A DNA stretch of 64,000 nt, taken from positions 6,746,001 to 6,810,000 of the forward strand of contig NZ_CP034449.1 of assembly GCF_003952425.1 (NCBI RefSeq), read 5' to 3'. This DNA is from Mesorhizobium sp. M2A.F.Ca.ET.046.03.2.1 (GTDB lineage: Bacteria > Pseudomonadota > Alphaproteobacteria > Rhizobiales > Rhizobiaceae). This document shows, piece after piece, positions 16,829-25,010 of the stretch. The notes under the pieces were generated by a model that saw only the letters and a list, made by a program, of their open reading frames with translations, was not told the DNA's origin and searched no databases. The stretch's first letter is position 1, and each line of letters opens with the position of its first letter. A program made the position numbers and the translations under genes.

Positions 16829-17035
16829 TCAATGCGCGGTCGGCGCGATCTTCAGCAGCCGACGCCGGGCTGCTTTTGCACGCGCTTGCCCGTTTCGTAT
16901 CCGGCTGCAGAGTGCAAGGCTGACCGCAAGCCCGTGGTCCTCGTCCAGCAAGGCCGTCGCTTGCTTCAGCGAGTGCTCGGCTCGCTTTTCGCGTTGCCTT
17001 GCGACTGCCATTTCCAGAACCCTAAGTTCAATCAT
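16829..17035 (-). CDS. Hypothetical small helical protein
   Basis: A 68-residue very basic helical protein (MIELRVLEMAVARQREKRAE onward). The ATG at 17035 is preferred because AGGG precedes it and the upstream in-frame codon is TTG. It is the first gene of the leftward cluster and faces the rightward gene starting at 17110. Confidence 0.5.
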   Translation of the reverse strand: MIELRVLEMAVARQREKRAEHSLKQATALLDEDHGLAVSLALCSRIRNGQARAKAARRRLLKIAPTAH

Positions 17036-17109
17036 TGCGCGGCACCCTTTCGGTTTGCCGTTCAATCGGCGCAGGCATTTTTTGTTCCTACGACAGAACG
17101 GCCGCGGTC

Positions 17110-17436
17110 ATGACCGAGCGCGCCGCTATCCTGGCCGAACTCGCATCGATCGCCGCCGCGGTCGAGCGGCTCGCCGGACTGCTCACTGTGGAAGAGCCGT
17201 CGCCGGACCCGCCTATCGGCCATGCTGACGATGGTGGTCGTGTGGAACCGCCTCGCAAGTTTGACGGGCATGACATGGTGACGCCGCACATCGCCCAGCT
17301 GCGCACCGGTATTCCGCAGAACACGATCCGCAAGTGGTGTCAGGCTGAGGGCATCGGTGAGAAGCGTGGCGCCGGCTGGGTCGTCTCCATGCAGGAACTG
17401 CACACCCGGGTTCATCGCCGACGCAAAGCCGCCTAA
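17110..17436 (+). CDS. Putative DNA-binding protein with C-terminal helix-turn-helix
   Basis: A 108-residue protein with an acidic helical N-terminus (LAELASIAAAVERLAGLL), a disordered middle, and a C-terminal segment MVTPHIAQLRTGIPQNTIRK followed by WCQAEGIGEKRGAGWVVSMQ. The latter reads as a MerR/excisionase-like helix-turn-helix with wing. It is followed immediately by four TCACGTT repeats that it may bind. Start chosen at the ATG giving MTERAAILAEL. The regulatory role is inference. Confidence 0.6.
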   Translation: MTERAAILAELASIAAAVERLAGLLTVEEPSPDPPIGHADDGGRVEPPRKFDGHDMVTPHIAQLRTGIPQNTIRKWCQAEGIGEKRGAGWVVSMQELHTRVHRRRKAA

Positions 17437-17442
17437 GCGCGC

Positions 17443-17516
17443 TGTCACGTTTTTCTTGCGCCTATCACGTTCTGTCACGTTTTTCGGTGCCGGCCCCTAT
17501 AGGCCTATCACGTTTT
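17443..17516. repeat. Four TCACGTT direct repeats
   Basis: TGTCACGTTTTT (17443-17454), TATCACGTT (17463-17471), TGTCACGTTTTT (17473-17484) and TATCACGTTTT (17506-17516) lie between a putative DNA-binding gene and the next rightward gene. A regulatory array or binding cluster is likely. Confidence 0.65.
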
Positions 17517-17553
17517 CGACCGCACCTTCGGACCATCAAAACGAGGTGCAGGC

Positions 17554-18474
17554 ATGGACATCTTCAAACTTCTCCGCAGGCCATCGAACACTTCATCTGA
17601 CCTCAGATCTGCCTTGGCCGCCATCGATCTGAAGGCTGCCGAGGAGGCAACCGAAGCCCTGGAGGCGGAGCGCAAGCGCGTCTTGCTCGATGGCAGCGAC
17701 AAGGATCTGGCCGCAGTCGAGGATCGTTTGGCAGCCGCCTACCGTCACACGGAACGATTGGAAGCTGCTCGTGACGAACTCGAGCGCCGGATCGAAGCAG
17801 CAACGGTGGCCGAGACCCAGCAGGACCGGGCCGCACAGTACGCTTCTGCCAAGGCACAAGCCGATGCTGCTGCCAAGCTGCTCACAACCAAATACCCGGC
17901 GATCGCCAAGGACTTCACCGCGTTGCTGAAGACGCTGGCCGAGGCAGCAATCGCAGTCGAGGAGGCTAACAAGAATCTGCCTGAGGGTGCAGCACCGCTG
18001 ATGGACCCAGAGTTCGCGGTGCGCGGCAAACTCGGAGAGCCGGAGAAAACAATCAGTCAGGAGACTGTCGACGTCTGGTGCTACAGCAACGCTCCCGACA
18101 TCCGTGTGCTCCCGCCAGAAAAGCAGGCCGAGTTGAATGCCCGCTTCCGAGGGGCAAACCAGGGATCGCTACCGTCGGGAAGTTCGGGCGGAATGACCAG
18201 CGTCACCCGACGCCGCGTGGTCAAGCGCACCTATGTGCCTGCTCAGCACACCCAACGACCCGAAAGCATCGCGCGCTTGGAGATGCCGGGGCTCAAGGTA
18301 GGCGATGTCCCGTTCTGGAAGGCGCCGACATACTCAAACCCCAGTGTTGTAATCGCCACCCTGGAGCAGCTTGCCACAATGACCCCCGCGCCAGCCATCA
18401 ATCCGGCGGACGTGAGGACCGAGTATCTCGATCCCAGCGACGCCAAGCAGGCCGAGGAAGACGTCGCGGCATGA
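17554..18474 (+). CDS. Hypothetical coiled-coil phage protein
   Basis: A 306-residue protein. Residues about 20-170 form a long Ala/Glu/Lys-rich coiled coil (EEATEALEAERKRVLLDGSD to AAKLLTTKYPAIAKDF), followed by a Gly/Ser linker (GSLPSGSSGG) and a basic patch VTRRRVVKRTYVP. No family recognised. The shape is compatible with a scaffold-like or structural phage protein, but the expected neighbours of a scaffold (protease, capsid) are absent. Confidence 0.65.
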   Translation: MDIFKLLRRPSNTSSDLRSALAAIDLKAAEEATEALEAERKRVLLDGSDKDLAAVEDRLAAAYRHTERLEAARDELERRIEAATVAETQQDRAAQYASAKAQADAAAKLLTTKYPAIAKDFTALLKTLAEAAIAVEEANKNLPEGAAPLMDPEFAVRGKLGEPEKTISQETVDVWCYSNAPDIRVLPPEKQAELNARFRGANQGSLPSGSSGGMTSVTRRRVVKRTYVPAQHTQRPESIARLEMPGLKVGDVPFWKAPTYSNPSVVIATLEQLATMTPAPAINPADVRTEYLDPSDAKQAEEDVAA

Positions 18475-19036
18475 ACGGCAAACCCACGACATCACAGATA
18501 CCGCCAGCGCCTACATCGCTGGTCGGTGCTGCTCCCCAGGAGGTCACGCGGGCGCGCGGCGCCTGGGGGGCAAACTACACCAGCTATGCCCACCCCGGCA
18601 TAAGGTTCCTCGCTCAAGAGCAGGCAAGGATACGGGGCGGCGCAGGGCGATCCGTCCGTGTTTTTCGGGTTTCGAAATTCTCGTTTTTCTTTTCTTTTAG
18701 GCAGGCTTCATCCGCCTGCTCGCGAATGCCACGCCGCCTTGCTGTCGGCCGGACCGTGGCACAGAGCCGGCAGGCTTCTCAGCGGTGGCCTGCCGGTTCG
18801 ACTACCACCTTCCGATCGGCTGGTTACTCGACATCGCCAATCGATCGGGATTGTCGAGGCGCAGGCGATGCTCTGCGACATGGCAAGCGCGGGTCGGGTG
18901 TTCGGTGCCGCTCGACCCGCCAGCCTCGGACGGGTCCTTCCCACATCGGAAACCGGATACGGGGCGGCTACGCGCATCGTGCCTCTAGCCACAAAGTTTT
19001 TTCGCGCGTTCCACCACACCTGGGAGGCCGCGGCTC
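18475..19036 (+). other. Region of broken coding frames
   Basis: An ORF could start at 18471 (ATGA overlap; MNGKPTTSQIPPAP), but coding character does not stay in one frame. A Phe/Ser-rich stretch encoded by a T-rich run at 18658-18700 is followed by protein-like fragments in different frames (FDYHLPIGWLLDIANR near 18795-18845, then IVEAQAMLCDMASAGRVFG near 18855-18905). I read this as the debris of one or more genes or a deletion junction. An intact unknown gene on 18471-19046 cannot be excluded. Confidence 0.4.
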
Positions 19037-19618
19037 ATGTCGATGACCAAAAAGCCCTGGTCTATCAACGCTCTAGCGACGGAGTTCGGCCTCGATCGCA
19101 GGACCGTCGCATTGCGCGTCGGTCAGATCAGACCCGCAGGCAAGCAGAAAGGCTCTCCGGTCTGGCATCTCGCCGACGTTGCGCCAGTGCTGGCGAGCAA
19201 GACTGTCCCCGCAAAAGCGAAGTTGCCACCGCAGCATTTTTCCGCGCCTCCCGGCTTCCAAGCGCTGGACGATCTTTCCAACCCTGTGGACAAGGGCGCC
19301 GCGTATATGGCCTTGGCCTTGGTTTACCGCGTCGAGCCGGTAGCAGCTTCGCTGGCCATCGGCTGCGGGGCGCCGTGCGAGGTCGCCTATGCAATGGCCA
19401 AGGCCATGACCTTTGCACTGATGCATGGCGCCACCGAGATAGGCCGCTTCTCCGAACTCGAGCCTTGGGCGTCGAATCCGGATCCGGACATCTGGGATCT
19501 CGAGGCATTCGAAAAGGTCGACTGGCCGAACCTGGCCAAGGCAGCCGGCGAGCCCGTCGATCTTGAGGCATGGGAGGCCTTTGCCAACCTCCGGCTCAAC
19601 GAAGAGGAAGCAGCATGA
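19037..19618 (+). CDS. DUF1441/Nu1-like DNA-binding protein (possible small terminase relative)
   Basis: A 193-residue protein with an N-terminal helix-turn-helix (SINALATEFGLDRRTVALRV) followed by a wing and linker, and a hydrophobic helical C-terminal domain (YRVEPVAASLAIGCGAPCEV). The N-terminus resembles the DNA-binding domain of Nu1/DUF1441 small terminase-like proteins. No large terminase follows, so a packaging role may be lost. It overlaps the next gene by ATGA. Confidence 0.6.
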   Translation: MSMTKKPWSINALATEFGLDRRTVALRVGQIRPAGKQKGSPVWHLADVAPVLASKTVPAKAKLPPQHFSAPPGFQALDDLSNPVDKGAAYMALALVYRVEPVAASLAIGCGAPCEVAYAMAKAMTFALMHGATEIGRFSELEPWASNPDPDIWDLEAFEKVDWPNLAKAAGEPVDLEAWEAFANLRLNEEEAA

Positions 19619-20040
19619 CCGTACCCGCACACTGGCCTGAACACTGGCGCCGCGCCGCCGCCGGCGATCACAGCGGCCTCGCCAGCTTTGACGACAATGT
19701 TCGGTTTTTCATGGAAGCCAACAACCGCTCGCCGAACTGGCGGCACTTCAGCGAAGCCGAACGCGATCGGCTCGTCGACCTGAGTTGCGATGTCACGCAC
19801 CTCACGGAGGCATTCCATGAGGCGATGGACATTGTGGTCTATGGCAGGGCCGTCGCAACGTCGCGGCCCGTTTCAACTTCGCATCCTGCATTCAGCGATT
19901 TCCGTATGCATGAAAAGGCGAAGGCGCCGCCGGCGCAGAAGCCCGCTCAGCGCCTTTCCTGGGACAAAGCCATCGCCAAGACCAACTCGGGTTTCAGCGG
20001 CATGGCGCGGCAGATCTATGCCGGGCGCCGAGGTGCCTGA
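19615..20040 (+). CDS. Hypothetical phage protein
   Basis: A 141-residue protein (MTVPAHWPEHWRRAAAGDHS onward) coupled to the upstream gene by ATGA and followed two bases later by the head-tail joiner gene. It contains SPNWRHFSEAERDRLVDLS and ends in a basic tail. No domain recognised; the position suggests a structural or assembly role. Confidence 0.6.
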   Translation: MTVPAHWPEHWRRAAAGDHSGLASFDDNVRFFMEANNRSPNWRHFSEAERDRLVDLSCDVTHLTEAFHEAMDIVVYGRAVATSRPVSTSHPAFSDFRMHEKAKAPPAQKPAQRLSWDKAIAKTNSGFSGMARQIYAGRRGA

Positions 20041-20042
20041 CC

Positions 20043-20378
20043 ATGAGTATCTGGGACACCCACTACGCAGCTCTCTATGCCTCGCCGATCGCGGTCGACG
20101 CCTCGCTGACTATCGCTTGCGGCGAGGTGCCGAAGGCCCTCCGCGCCATCGACAAGACAAACCCGGCCGCTCTGAACTTCCGCGGCGTCGACGTGCTCGA
20201 TGTGAAGCCGTCGGCCACGATCCGCGCTTCCGACTTGGCCGGCATCGATCCGGCCAATCTTCGTGACGCGGATCTGACCCTCAACGGCAAGTCTTGGCGC
20301 GTCGTCTCTCACCAGCCCTTGCCGGCGCCGACGGGCGAAGCGGCAGGCGAAATCATGCTCGTTTTGTCGGAGGTCTGA
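20043..20378 (+). CDS. Head-tail joining-like protein
   Basis: A 111-residue protein. The N-terminal WDTHYAALYASPIAVDASLTI and C-terminal DADLTLNGKSWRVVSHQPLP with GEIMLVLSEV resemble small beta-rich head-tail connector proteins of the FII type. It is placed directly before the tape measure gene, where such proteins or tail completion proteins are found. The assignment is by layout and weak similarity. Confidence 0.5.
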   Translation: MSIWDTHYAALYASPIAVDASLTIACGEVPKALRAIDKTNPAALNFRGVDVLDVKPSATIRASDLAGIDPANLRDADLTLNGKSWRVVSHQPLPAPTGEAAGEIMLVLSEV

Positions 20379-20380
20379 CC

Positions 20381-22624
20381 GTGGCTAAGAACACGATCAC
20401 GCAACGCATCGCGCTGGACGGCGGTGATACCATCAAGGCGCAGTTGCTCGCTCTCGGGAAGCAGGGCGAGGAAGCCTTCAAAGCCATCCAGGCTGCGGCG
20501 AACAAGGCCGATTTCGCAAAGTTCTCCGCCAGTCTTGGGAAGGTGCGCTCGGATTTGGCCACGCTCGGTAAGAACCTGGCCCTGGTTGGCGCTGGCCTCG
20601 CGGCAGCGGCGACGACCACGGGGGCTGCTATCTTCGCGCTCGCCAAAACCTCTGGCGACGCTGCCGACCAGGCCGGCAAGAACGCTGAGAAAACCGGTCT
20701 TCAGGTCGAGGCATACACCAAGCTCGAGTTTGCGGCCAACATGGCCAACGTCAGCACCGAGCAATTTATCGGCGGCATGACAAAGCTGAACAAGGCGATC
20801 ACTGAGGCGGCCAAGGGCACGACGAAAGCAGGTGATGCTGTGGACGTTGCCGGCGTGCACGTCACCAGGTTCGGCGCTGCTGCCACAAAGGCGGCCACCA
20901 GCACCAAGCAGACCGCCAGCGTGTTCGATCAGCTTGGCGTGAAGATCTTCGACGCCAGCGGCAAGCTGAGGTCAAATGAAGCCATCCTGCTAGACGTGGC
21001 CGACGCGTTTGCCCGAATGCCGCCGTCCGCCCGCAAGGCAGCGCTGGCAGTAGAATTGTTCGGCAAGAGCGGCGCCGAGTTGCTGCCTTTCCTCGACCAG
21101 GCAAAGGCCGGTATCCTCGACCTCAGCGCACAGGCTGCGCAGCTCGGAATCGTGCTGACCCAGCAACAGGCCGACGTTGGTGACGCGCTCGGCGACAGTC
21201 TCGACAGCGTGAAGAAGGCGGTGGCCGGCACGCGCCTGCAGCTTGGCCTGCTGTTCGCGCCTGGCATCACGGCCCTCGCTCAGGGCTTCGCCGACATCAT
21301 CAATCAGAACCGGCAGACGCTGGTCGACTTCGCGGACACAATCAATCGGAAAGTGCTCTCCGTCGTCGGCGACCTTCTGCACCTCCTGAGCGGCAACACC
21401 GACAACATCAAGAACCCGTGGATCAAAGACTGGTCGGCGGCGATCATACAGTTCGGGTCCGACGTCGCTGGCGTCTTTAACGGCCTCATCCTGCCGGCCT
21501 TCAAGGCTCTTCGCGCAGGCGCACAGTTCGTTGCCGATCAGATCAACAAGATCTTCGGTACCGACATCACCGCCGGTGAGCTCGCCCTCGGCGCCGCGGT
21601 CCTATCCGTCGTCGGCGCCTTCACGCTGCTCGGGTCGACAATCGCGGCCGTCGTGACAGGGATCGGCTTCCTGGTCGGACTTGTGGGTGGCATCCCCTTG
21701 GCCATCGCTGCCGCAGCTGTAGCGGCCGGCGTGGCGATCGGCGTCTTCTGGGAGGATATCAAAGCCGGCGCAGCCGCTGCATGGGAGTTCATCACCAGCG
21801 GCGCGGCTGGCGCCTGGCAAGCCATCGTCGACGGCGCCACGGGCCTGTGGGAGAGCATCGTCGCTGCATTCGGCGAGGGGCAGCAAGCCGCTGTGGATGC
21901 CTTCAACGGCATCGTCGATTCCATCGTCTCGGCCTGGAACGGCCTCGTCGACAAGCTCGGCGCGATCGCCCAGCAGATCGTCGACCGGATTGCCGGCTGG
22001 TTCGGCACCTTGCCTCAGCGCATTACCTCAATCTTCGACAGTGTCGTCGAAACCGTGCGAAGCGTCCTCGCCCGCATCTCGTCCCTGGTCGACAGCATCA
22101 TTTCGAAAATTCAGAGCGCTATCTCGGCCGCGAAGCAACTCGTCGGCCTCGGCGGCGGCGACAGTGGCGGCGGCGGATCGACGCAAGGCTTTGCCGGCGG
22201 CGGCTTCGCGCGCGGTCCTGGCGGCCCCAAGGGCGACAAGATCCCGGCATGGCTTTCCGATGGGGAGGCGATCACACAAACGCCTGCAGTCTCCTATTAC
22301 GGCCGGCCCTTCTTCCGTGCGCTCAACGCAATGGCGATCCCGCGGGAGCAGCTTATGAGCGCGCTCCGTGGCATGCGCGGATTCAATCTCGGCGGGTTCG
22401 TGGACAGCATCAATCGATCGATGTCGGTCCAGAGCTTTGCCGGCGGCGGCTTCGCCAGCATGAAGCTTGCGCCGGCAACGGCTGGCGGCCTTTCCGGCAA
22501 GCTTGTGCACGTCGATCTGCAGTACGGCCCGACAATGCAGCAGGTGTTGAGAGCGATCGCCGAGGATTCGGCAGTCGATAAGCTTGCGCGCTGGTCCGTC
22601 GGTCAATCGCTAACGAAGGCCTGA
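20381..22624 (+). CDS. Phage tail tape measure protein
   Basis: A 747-residue protein with the typical tape-measure layout. The helical N-terminus begins AKNTITQRIALDGGDTIKAQ, with Ala/Lys-rich heptads, ELFGKSGAELLPFL and KKAVAGTRLQLGLLFAPGI. A hydrophobic middle (about 395-470) has IAAVVTGIGFLVGLVGGIPL. Trp-rich repeats follow (AAWEFITSGAAGAWQAIVDG), then a Gly-rich C-terminus with AGGGFARGPGGPKGDKIPAW. It starts at GTG 20381 behind GGAGGT. It determines tail length in siphophages, so the element derives from one. Confidence 0.87.
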   Translation: MAKNTITQRIALDGGDTIKAQLLALGKQGEEAFKAIQAAANKADFAKFSASLGKVRSDLATLGKNLALVGAGLAAAATTTGAAIFALAKTSGDAADQAGKNAEKTGLQVEAYTKLEFAANMANVSTEQFIGGMTKLNKAITEAAKGTTKAGDAVDVAGVHVTRFGAAATKAATSTKQTASVFDQLGVKIFDASGKLRSNEAILLDVADAFARMPPSARKAALAVELFGKSGAELLPFLDQAKAGILDLSAQAAQLGIVLTQQQADVGDALGDSLDSVKKAVAGTRLQLGLLFAPGITALAQGFADIINQNRQTLVDFADTINRKVLSVVGDLLHLLSGNTDNIKNPWIKDWSAAIIQFGSDVAGVFNGLILPAFKALRAGAQFVADQINKIFGTDITAGELALGAAVLSVVGAFTLLGSTIAAVVTGIGFLVGLVGGIPLAIAAAAVAAGVAIGVFWEDIKAGAAAAWEFITSGAAGAWQAIVDGATGLWESIVAAFGEGQQAAVDAFNGIVDSIVSAWNGLVDKLGAIAQQIVDRIAGWFGTLPQRITSIFDSVVETVRSVLARISSLVDSIISKIQSAISAAKQLVGLGGGDSGGGGSTQGFAGGGFARGPGGPKGDKIPAWLSDGEAITQTPAVSYYGRPFFRALNAMAIPREQLMSALRGMRGFNLGGFVDSINRSMSVQSFAGGGFASMKLAPATAGGLSGKLVHVDLQYGPTMQQVLRAIAEDSAVDKLARWSVGQSLTKA

Positions 22625-22638
22625 GAGGAGGCGATGAC

Positions 22639-22986
22639 ATGACCTTCCCCAATCCGACACTTGGCCCCTTCGAAGCTGAAAACAACGACTGGGCGCAACA
22701 TGTGGCATCAGGCTTCGTCAGCGAAATCACACGGGAGCAGCTGGCGTCGCCAGGGTGCGACCCGGCGCATGCCGCCATGGCTCATCTGGCGGGTTTCGTC
22801 ATCTGCGCCATGTCTGACGCCGGCAAGCGCGGTGACGGCCGGCAGCAGATCATGCCTGACCTTCTTGAGGAGGTGACGCTACGCCTCAAACCGCTGTTCG
22901 CCGGCACGATCGGCGTCACCATCCGGCCGAGCAACGGGCCTCTGTTGACCGTCGTGCCGGGCGGCAAGCCGGACGATGCCGCATGA
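22639..22986 (+). CDS. Hypothetical tail-module protein
   Basis: A 115-residue protein starting MTFPNPTLGPFEAENNDWAQ, with a helical middle and a C-terminal GVTIRPSNGPLLTVVPGG. It lies between the tape measure and tail fibre genes. No family recognised. Confidence 0.55.
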   Translation: MTFPNPTLGPFEAENNDWAQHVASGFVSEITREQLASPGCDPAHAAMAHLAGFVICAMSDAGKRGDGRQQIMPDLLEEVTLRLKPLFAGTIGVTIRPSNGPLLTVVPGGKPDDAA

Positions 22987-23045
22987 TGCCCGTCCTCGCC
23001 TTCATCGCATCGCTCGCCGTCTGTGGCGCGCTCCTGTTTCACTGA
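22983..23045 (+). CDS. 20-residue hydrophobic microprotein
   Basis: An ORF starting at an ATG that overlaps the upstream TGA encodes MMPVLAFIASLAVCGALLFH, essentially one transmembrane helix. The overlap, the hydrophobic composition and the following close spacing to the next start support translation. It is too short for any similarity argument. Confidence 0.4.
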   Translation: MMPVLAFIASLAVCGALLFH

Positions 23046-23057
23046 AGGGATTCCCAG

Positions 23058-23255
23058 ATGCTCCCACCCCTTTTGTTCAACGATCGCAGCACATGGCGTA
23101 AGGGCGCCTACGTCTGCACCATCCGGCTTTCGGGCGATCAGCAGAGCGGCACGGGCACGGACACCGAGAACGTGTCGGGCGATCAGCGCTCGGGCAATGA
23201 AGCCATCGACCCAATCACAAACGCGTTGCTCGCCTCTGGGGCCGAGTACGCATAA
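23058..23255 (+). CDS. Hypothetical tail-module protein
   Basis: A 65-residue protein (MLPPLLFNDRSTWRKGAYVC onward) containing a short internal repeat SGDQQSGTGTDTENVSGDQR. No family recognised. It directly precedes the tail fibre-like gene. Confidence 0.5.
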   Translation: MLPPLLFNDRSTWRKGAYVCTIRLSGDQQSGTGTDTENVSGDQRSGNEAIDPITNALLASGAEYA

Positions 23256-23272
23256 CCGAAAGGACCTCCCGC

Positions 23273-23830
23273 ATGGGCAAGGAAATCGGCAGTCTCACGG
23301 CGGCGAGCACGCTCACGGGCGCGGAATTGCTTCACGTCATCCAAGCGGGGAATTCGCGCCAGACGACTGTGGGGGCGTTGCCGGCCTGGAAGGTGGCCGC
23401 AAGCTGGGCCTTCAGCACAAACGTTGGCAACGTCGATTTCACCGGCCTTGCTGGCTACAACGAGTTGATGGCGGTCGTCAGGGGTATCACGACATCCGCC
23501 TCCGGTACGCTCGTCCTGCAGGTCAGCACCGACAATGGATCGACGTTCAGAAGCACCAGCGGCGATTATGTTACCATTGGCGCCACTGGCGCCGAGACGA
23601 ATTCGATTGCGGCAGCCGGCTTCAACACCGGCAATCTGACAAGCGCTCGATCCGGATACGTATGGATACCGCAGGCGGGCCTGAACGGCGTCGTCAAGCC
23701 AATCCACAATTTCGCGGCGGGTGTGGCGGCCATGTTCGTCCAGTCGACATCGCCGATCAACGCGTTGCGCATTGTCAACACGGCCGGCGGCAACCTGACG
23801 GCGGGATCTGCCTGGGTTCTTGGGCGCTAG
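23273..23830 (+). CDS. Tail fibre/receptor-binding-like protein
   Basis: A 185-residue beta-rich, Gly/Ser/Thr-rich protein. The N-terminus (IGSLTAASTLTGAELLHVIQ) is the tail-attachment pattern shared by many short tail fibre proteins. The rest consists of beta-strand-like repeats (TASGTLVLQVSTDNGSTF, RSGYVWIPQAGLNG). It is the last rightward gene of the tail module and is followed by a strong terminator. Host-range function is inferred. Confidence 0.65.
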   Translation: MGKEIGSLTAASTLTGAELLHVIQAGNSRQTTVGALPAWKVAASWAFSTNVGNVDFTGLAGYNELMAVVRGITTSASGTLVLQVSTDNGSTFRSTSGDYVTIGATGAETNSIAAAGFNTGNLTSARSGYVWIPQAGLNGVVKPIHNFAAGVAAMFVQSTSPINALRIVNTAGGNLTAGSAWVLGR

Positions 23831-23909
23831 CGCTTTCGCACAGCGTCCCGGCTCATTGACCGGCAACGTAGAACGTTGCCTGAGCCGGCGCCACCTTGAT
23901 CAGCGCCCC

Positions 23910-23933
23910 TTGCCGATAAGTCGCGACTTATGC
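23910..23933. repeat. Dispersed palindromic motif, copy 1
   Basis: TTGCCGATAAGTCGCGACTTATGC, containing the perfect 16-bp palindrome ATAAGTCGCGACTTAT (23916-23931). Related copies lie at 27089-27112 and 27772-27795. Confidence 0.6.
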
Positions 23934-24031
23934 GCAGCCTGCGAGCTCTTAACATTTGTAGGCGCGCCTGGACGGCTGTGAGCGCAAGATCACGTTCTTG
24001 GCCCACGTGCCGGGCCGAACCCCCCACTTCA

Positions 24032-24060
24032 CCCGCTGGCTTCGGCCAGCGGGCTTTTTT
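24032..24060 (+). terminator. Rho-independent terminator of the tail module
   Basis: CCCGCTGGC (24032-24040), a TTCG loop, GCCAGCGGG (24045-24053), then C and a run of T. The stem is perfect and carries a stable tetraloop. Confidence 0.88.
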
Positions 24061-24158
24061 GTCGCCGCATTAACGTGCGTAAAAGCGGCAGAGAATCGCT
24101 GGCTTGAGCGCATAGCTGAACGCATGGCGACAGGCGTGCCGGCGAGGCAGTGCATGTT

Positions 24159-24252
24159 CGCCCCCGCGATCAGCCCCGCAAGCGGCCGACGCATACTTGG
24201 GGTTGGGGTCCCGGATACATGAAAGCGTCGGCCGCCAGTTTGGGCGGGGGCG
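24159..24252. repeat. Nested inverted repeats, possible structured RNA
   Basis: The outer arms CGCCCCCGC (24159-24167) and GCGGGGGCG (24244-24252) enclose the inner arms GCGGCCGACGC (24182-24192) and GCGTCGGCCGC (24225-24235). All arms are perfect, with a 32-base G-rich loop. No ORF explains it. Confidence 0.6.
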
Positions 24253-24346
24253 CGTCTCAATTGACGCTATGTTAGATTAGGCGCGATGTTTGCGCCTTCA
24301 ATTAGGATGCCCCGATATGGTGAATGAGAGGTTACTTTCCACAGGC

Positions 24347-24538
24347 CTATTTGAACGCGTACTTATACACTGTCCGGCTGCTCTCCTCCGTGACACGAAC
24401 CCATAGCCGTTCATCGGTCCGGCCCTTGACCTCCTTCCTGGTTCCGATCGTCGCTGCTTCCCACGGCGTGTTGGCGATCACAGTGTGGTGGGAGACGGGC
24501 GTGTCGCCGGCCATCTCTTCAACCAGATAGGTTTTCAT
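24347..24538 (-). CDS. Hypothetical small protein
   Basis: A 63-residue protein (MKTYLVEEMAGDTPVSHHTV onward) with alternating hydrophobic and polar residues suggesting a small beta-alpha-beta fold, ending RTVYKYAFK. No family recognised. It is the most distal of three leftward small genes in the cargo region. Confidence 0.6.
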   Translation of the reverse strand: MKTYLVEEMAGDTPVSHHTVIANTPWEAATIGTRKEVKGRTDERLWVRVTEESSRTVYKYAFK

Positions 24539-24616
24539 GCTTAGCGCCCCGATTCGGTCACCGATCCAACGATGAGCGCCAAGCCTTGTTCCGGCTTGCC
24601 GCTTGGCTTGACCGGG

Positions 24617-24847
24617 CTATCCCTTGATGCTCGGCGCCGGTGGCATCTCTTGGGGGTCGAAGCTCAAACGTTTGACAGTAGCCACGATGGCGGCAGACAA
24701 CGCCTCGGCCTCGTCGAGCAGCGTCGGACCATACTGCCCATTCACCTGGTCCTCGCTCAACAGCACGCCAGGCGGGCAATGCTCCTCGATCGTTGCGCGG
24801 ATCATGCGCAGCGCGGCGCGGCACTCGGTGATGTCGATCGTCTCCAT
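24617..24847 (-). CDS. Hypothetical small protein
   Basis: A 76-residue acidic helical protein (METIDITECRAALRMIRATI, then TLLDEAEALSAAIVATVKRL). ATG at 24847 chosen over TTG at 24856. The upstream region contains the 12-bp palindrome TTTTAGCTAAAA. No family recognised. Confidence 0.55.
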   Translation of the reverse strand: METIDITECRAALRMIRATIEEHCPPGVLLSEDQVNGQYGPTLLDEAEALSAAIVATVKRLSFDPQEMPPAPSIKG

Positions 24848-24976
24848 GACGAACAAACATTCCTTTTAGCTAAAATGTTCCGCCAGCAACCTGGAACTGT
24901 TTTGAAGTCGGCGAGTTTGGACGATGAGCGGTTCATCTCCCCTCCGGGCCGCTCACCTTGTAGTCCCCTAATTACG

Positions 24977-25009
24977 GCCCGTCGCTTGTGCATTGGCGAC
25001 GGGCTTTTT
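24977..25009 (+). terminator. Orphan rightward terminator
   Basis: GCCCGTCGC (24977-24985), a 10-base loop, GCGACGGGC (24996-25004) and five T. The neighbouring genes run leftward, so this would terminate a rightward transcript with no recognised gene, perhaps a small RNA. Confidence 0.7.
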
Positions 25010-25010
25010 G

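Larger units (their letters stand above)
23831..24346. other. Gap with a terminator and structured DNA
   Basis: No convincing ORF. It holds a perfect short hairpin (GGCAACGT 23862-23869 and ACGTTGCC 23873-23880), one copy of a dispersed palindrome (23910-23933), the terminator at 24032-24060 and the nested inverted repeats at 24159-24252, each listed separately where notable. Confidence 0.6.
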
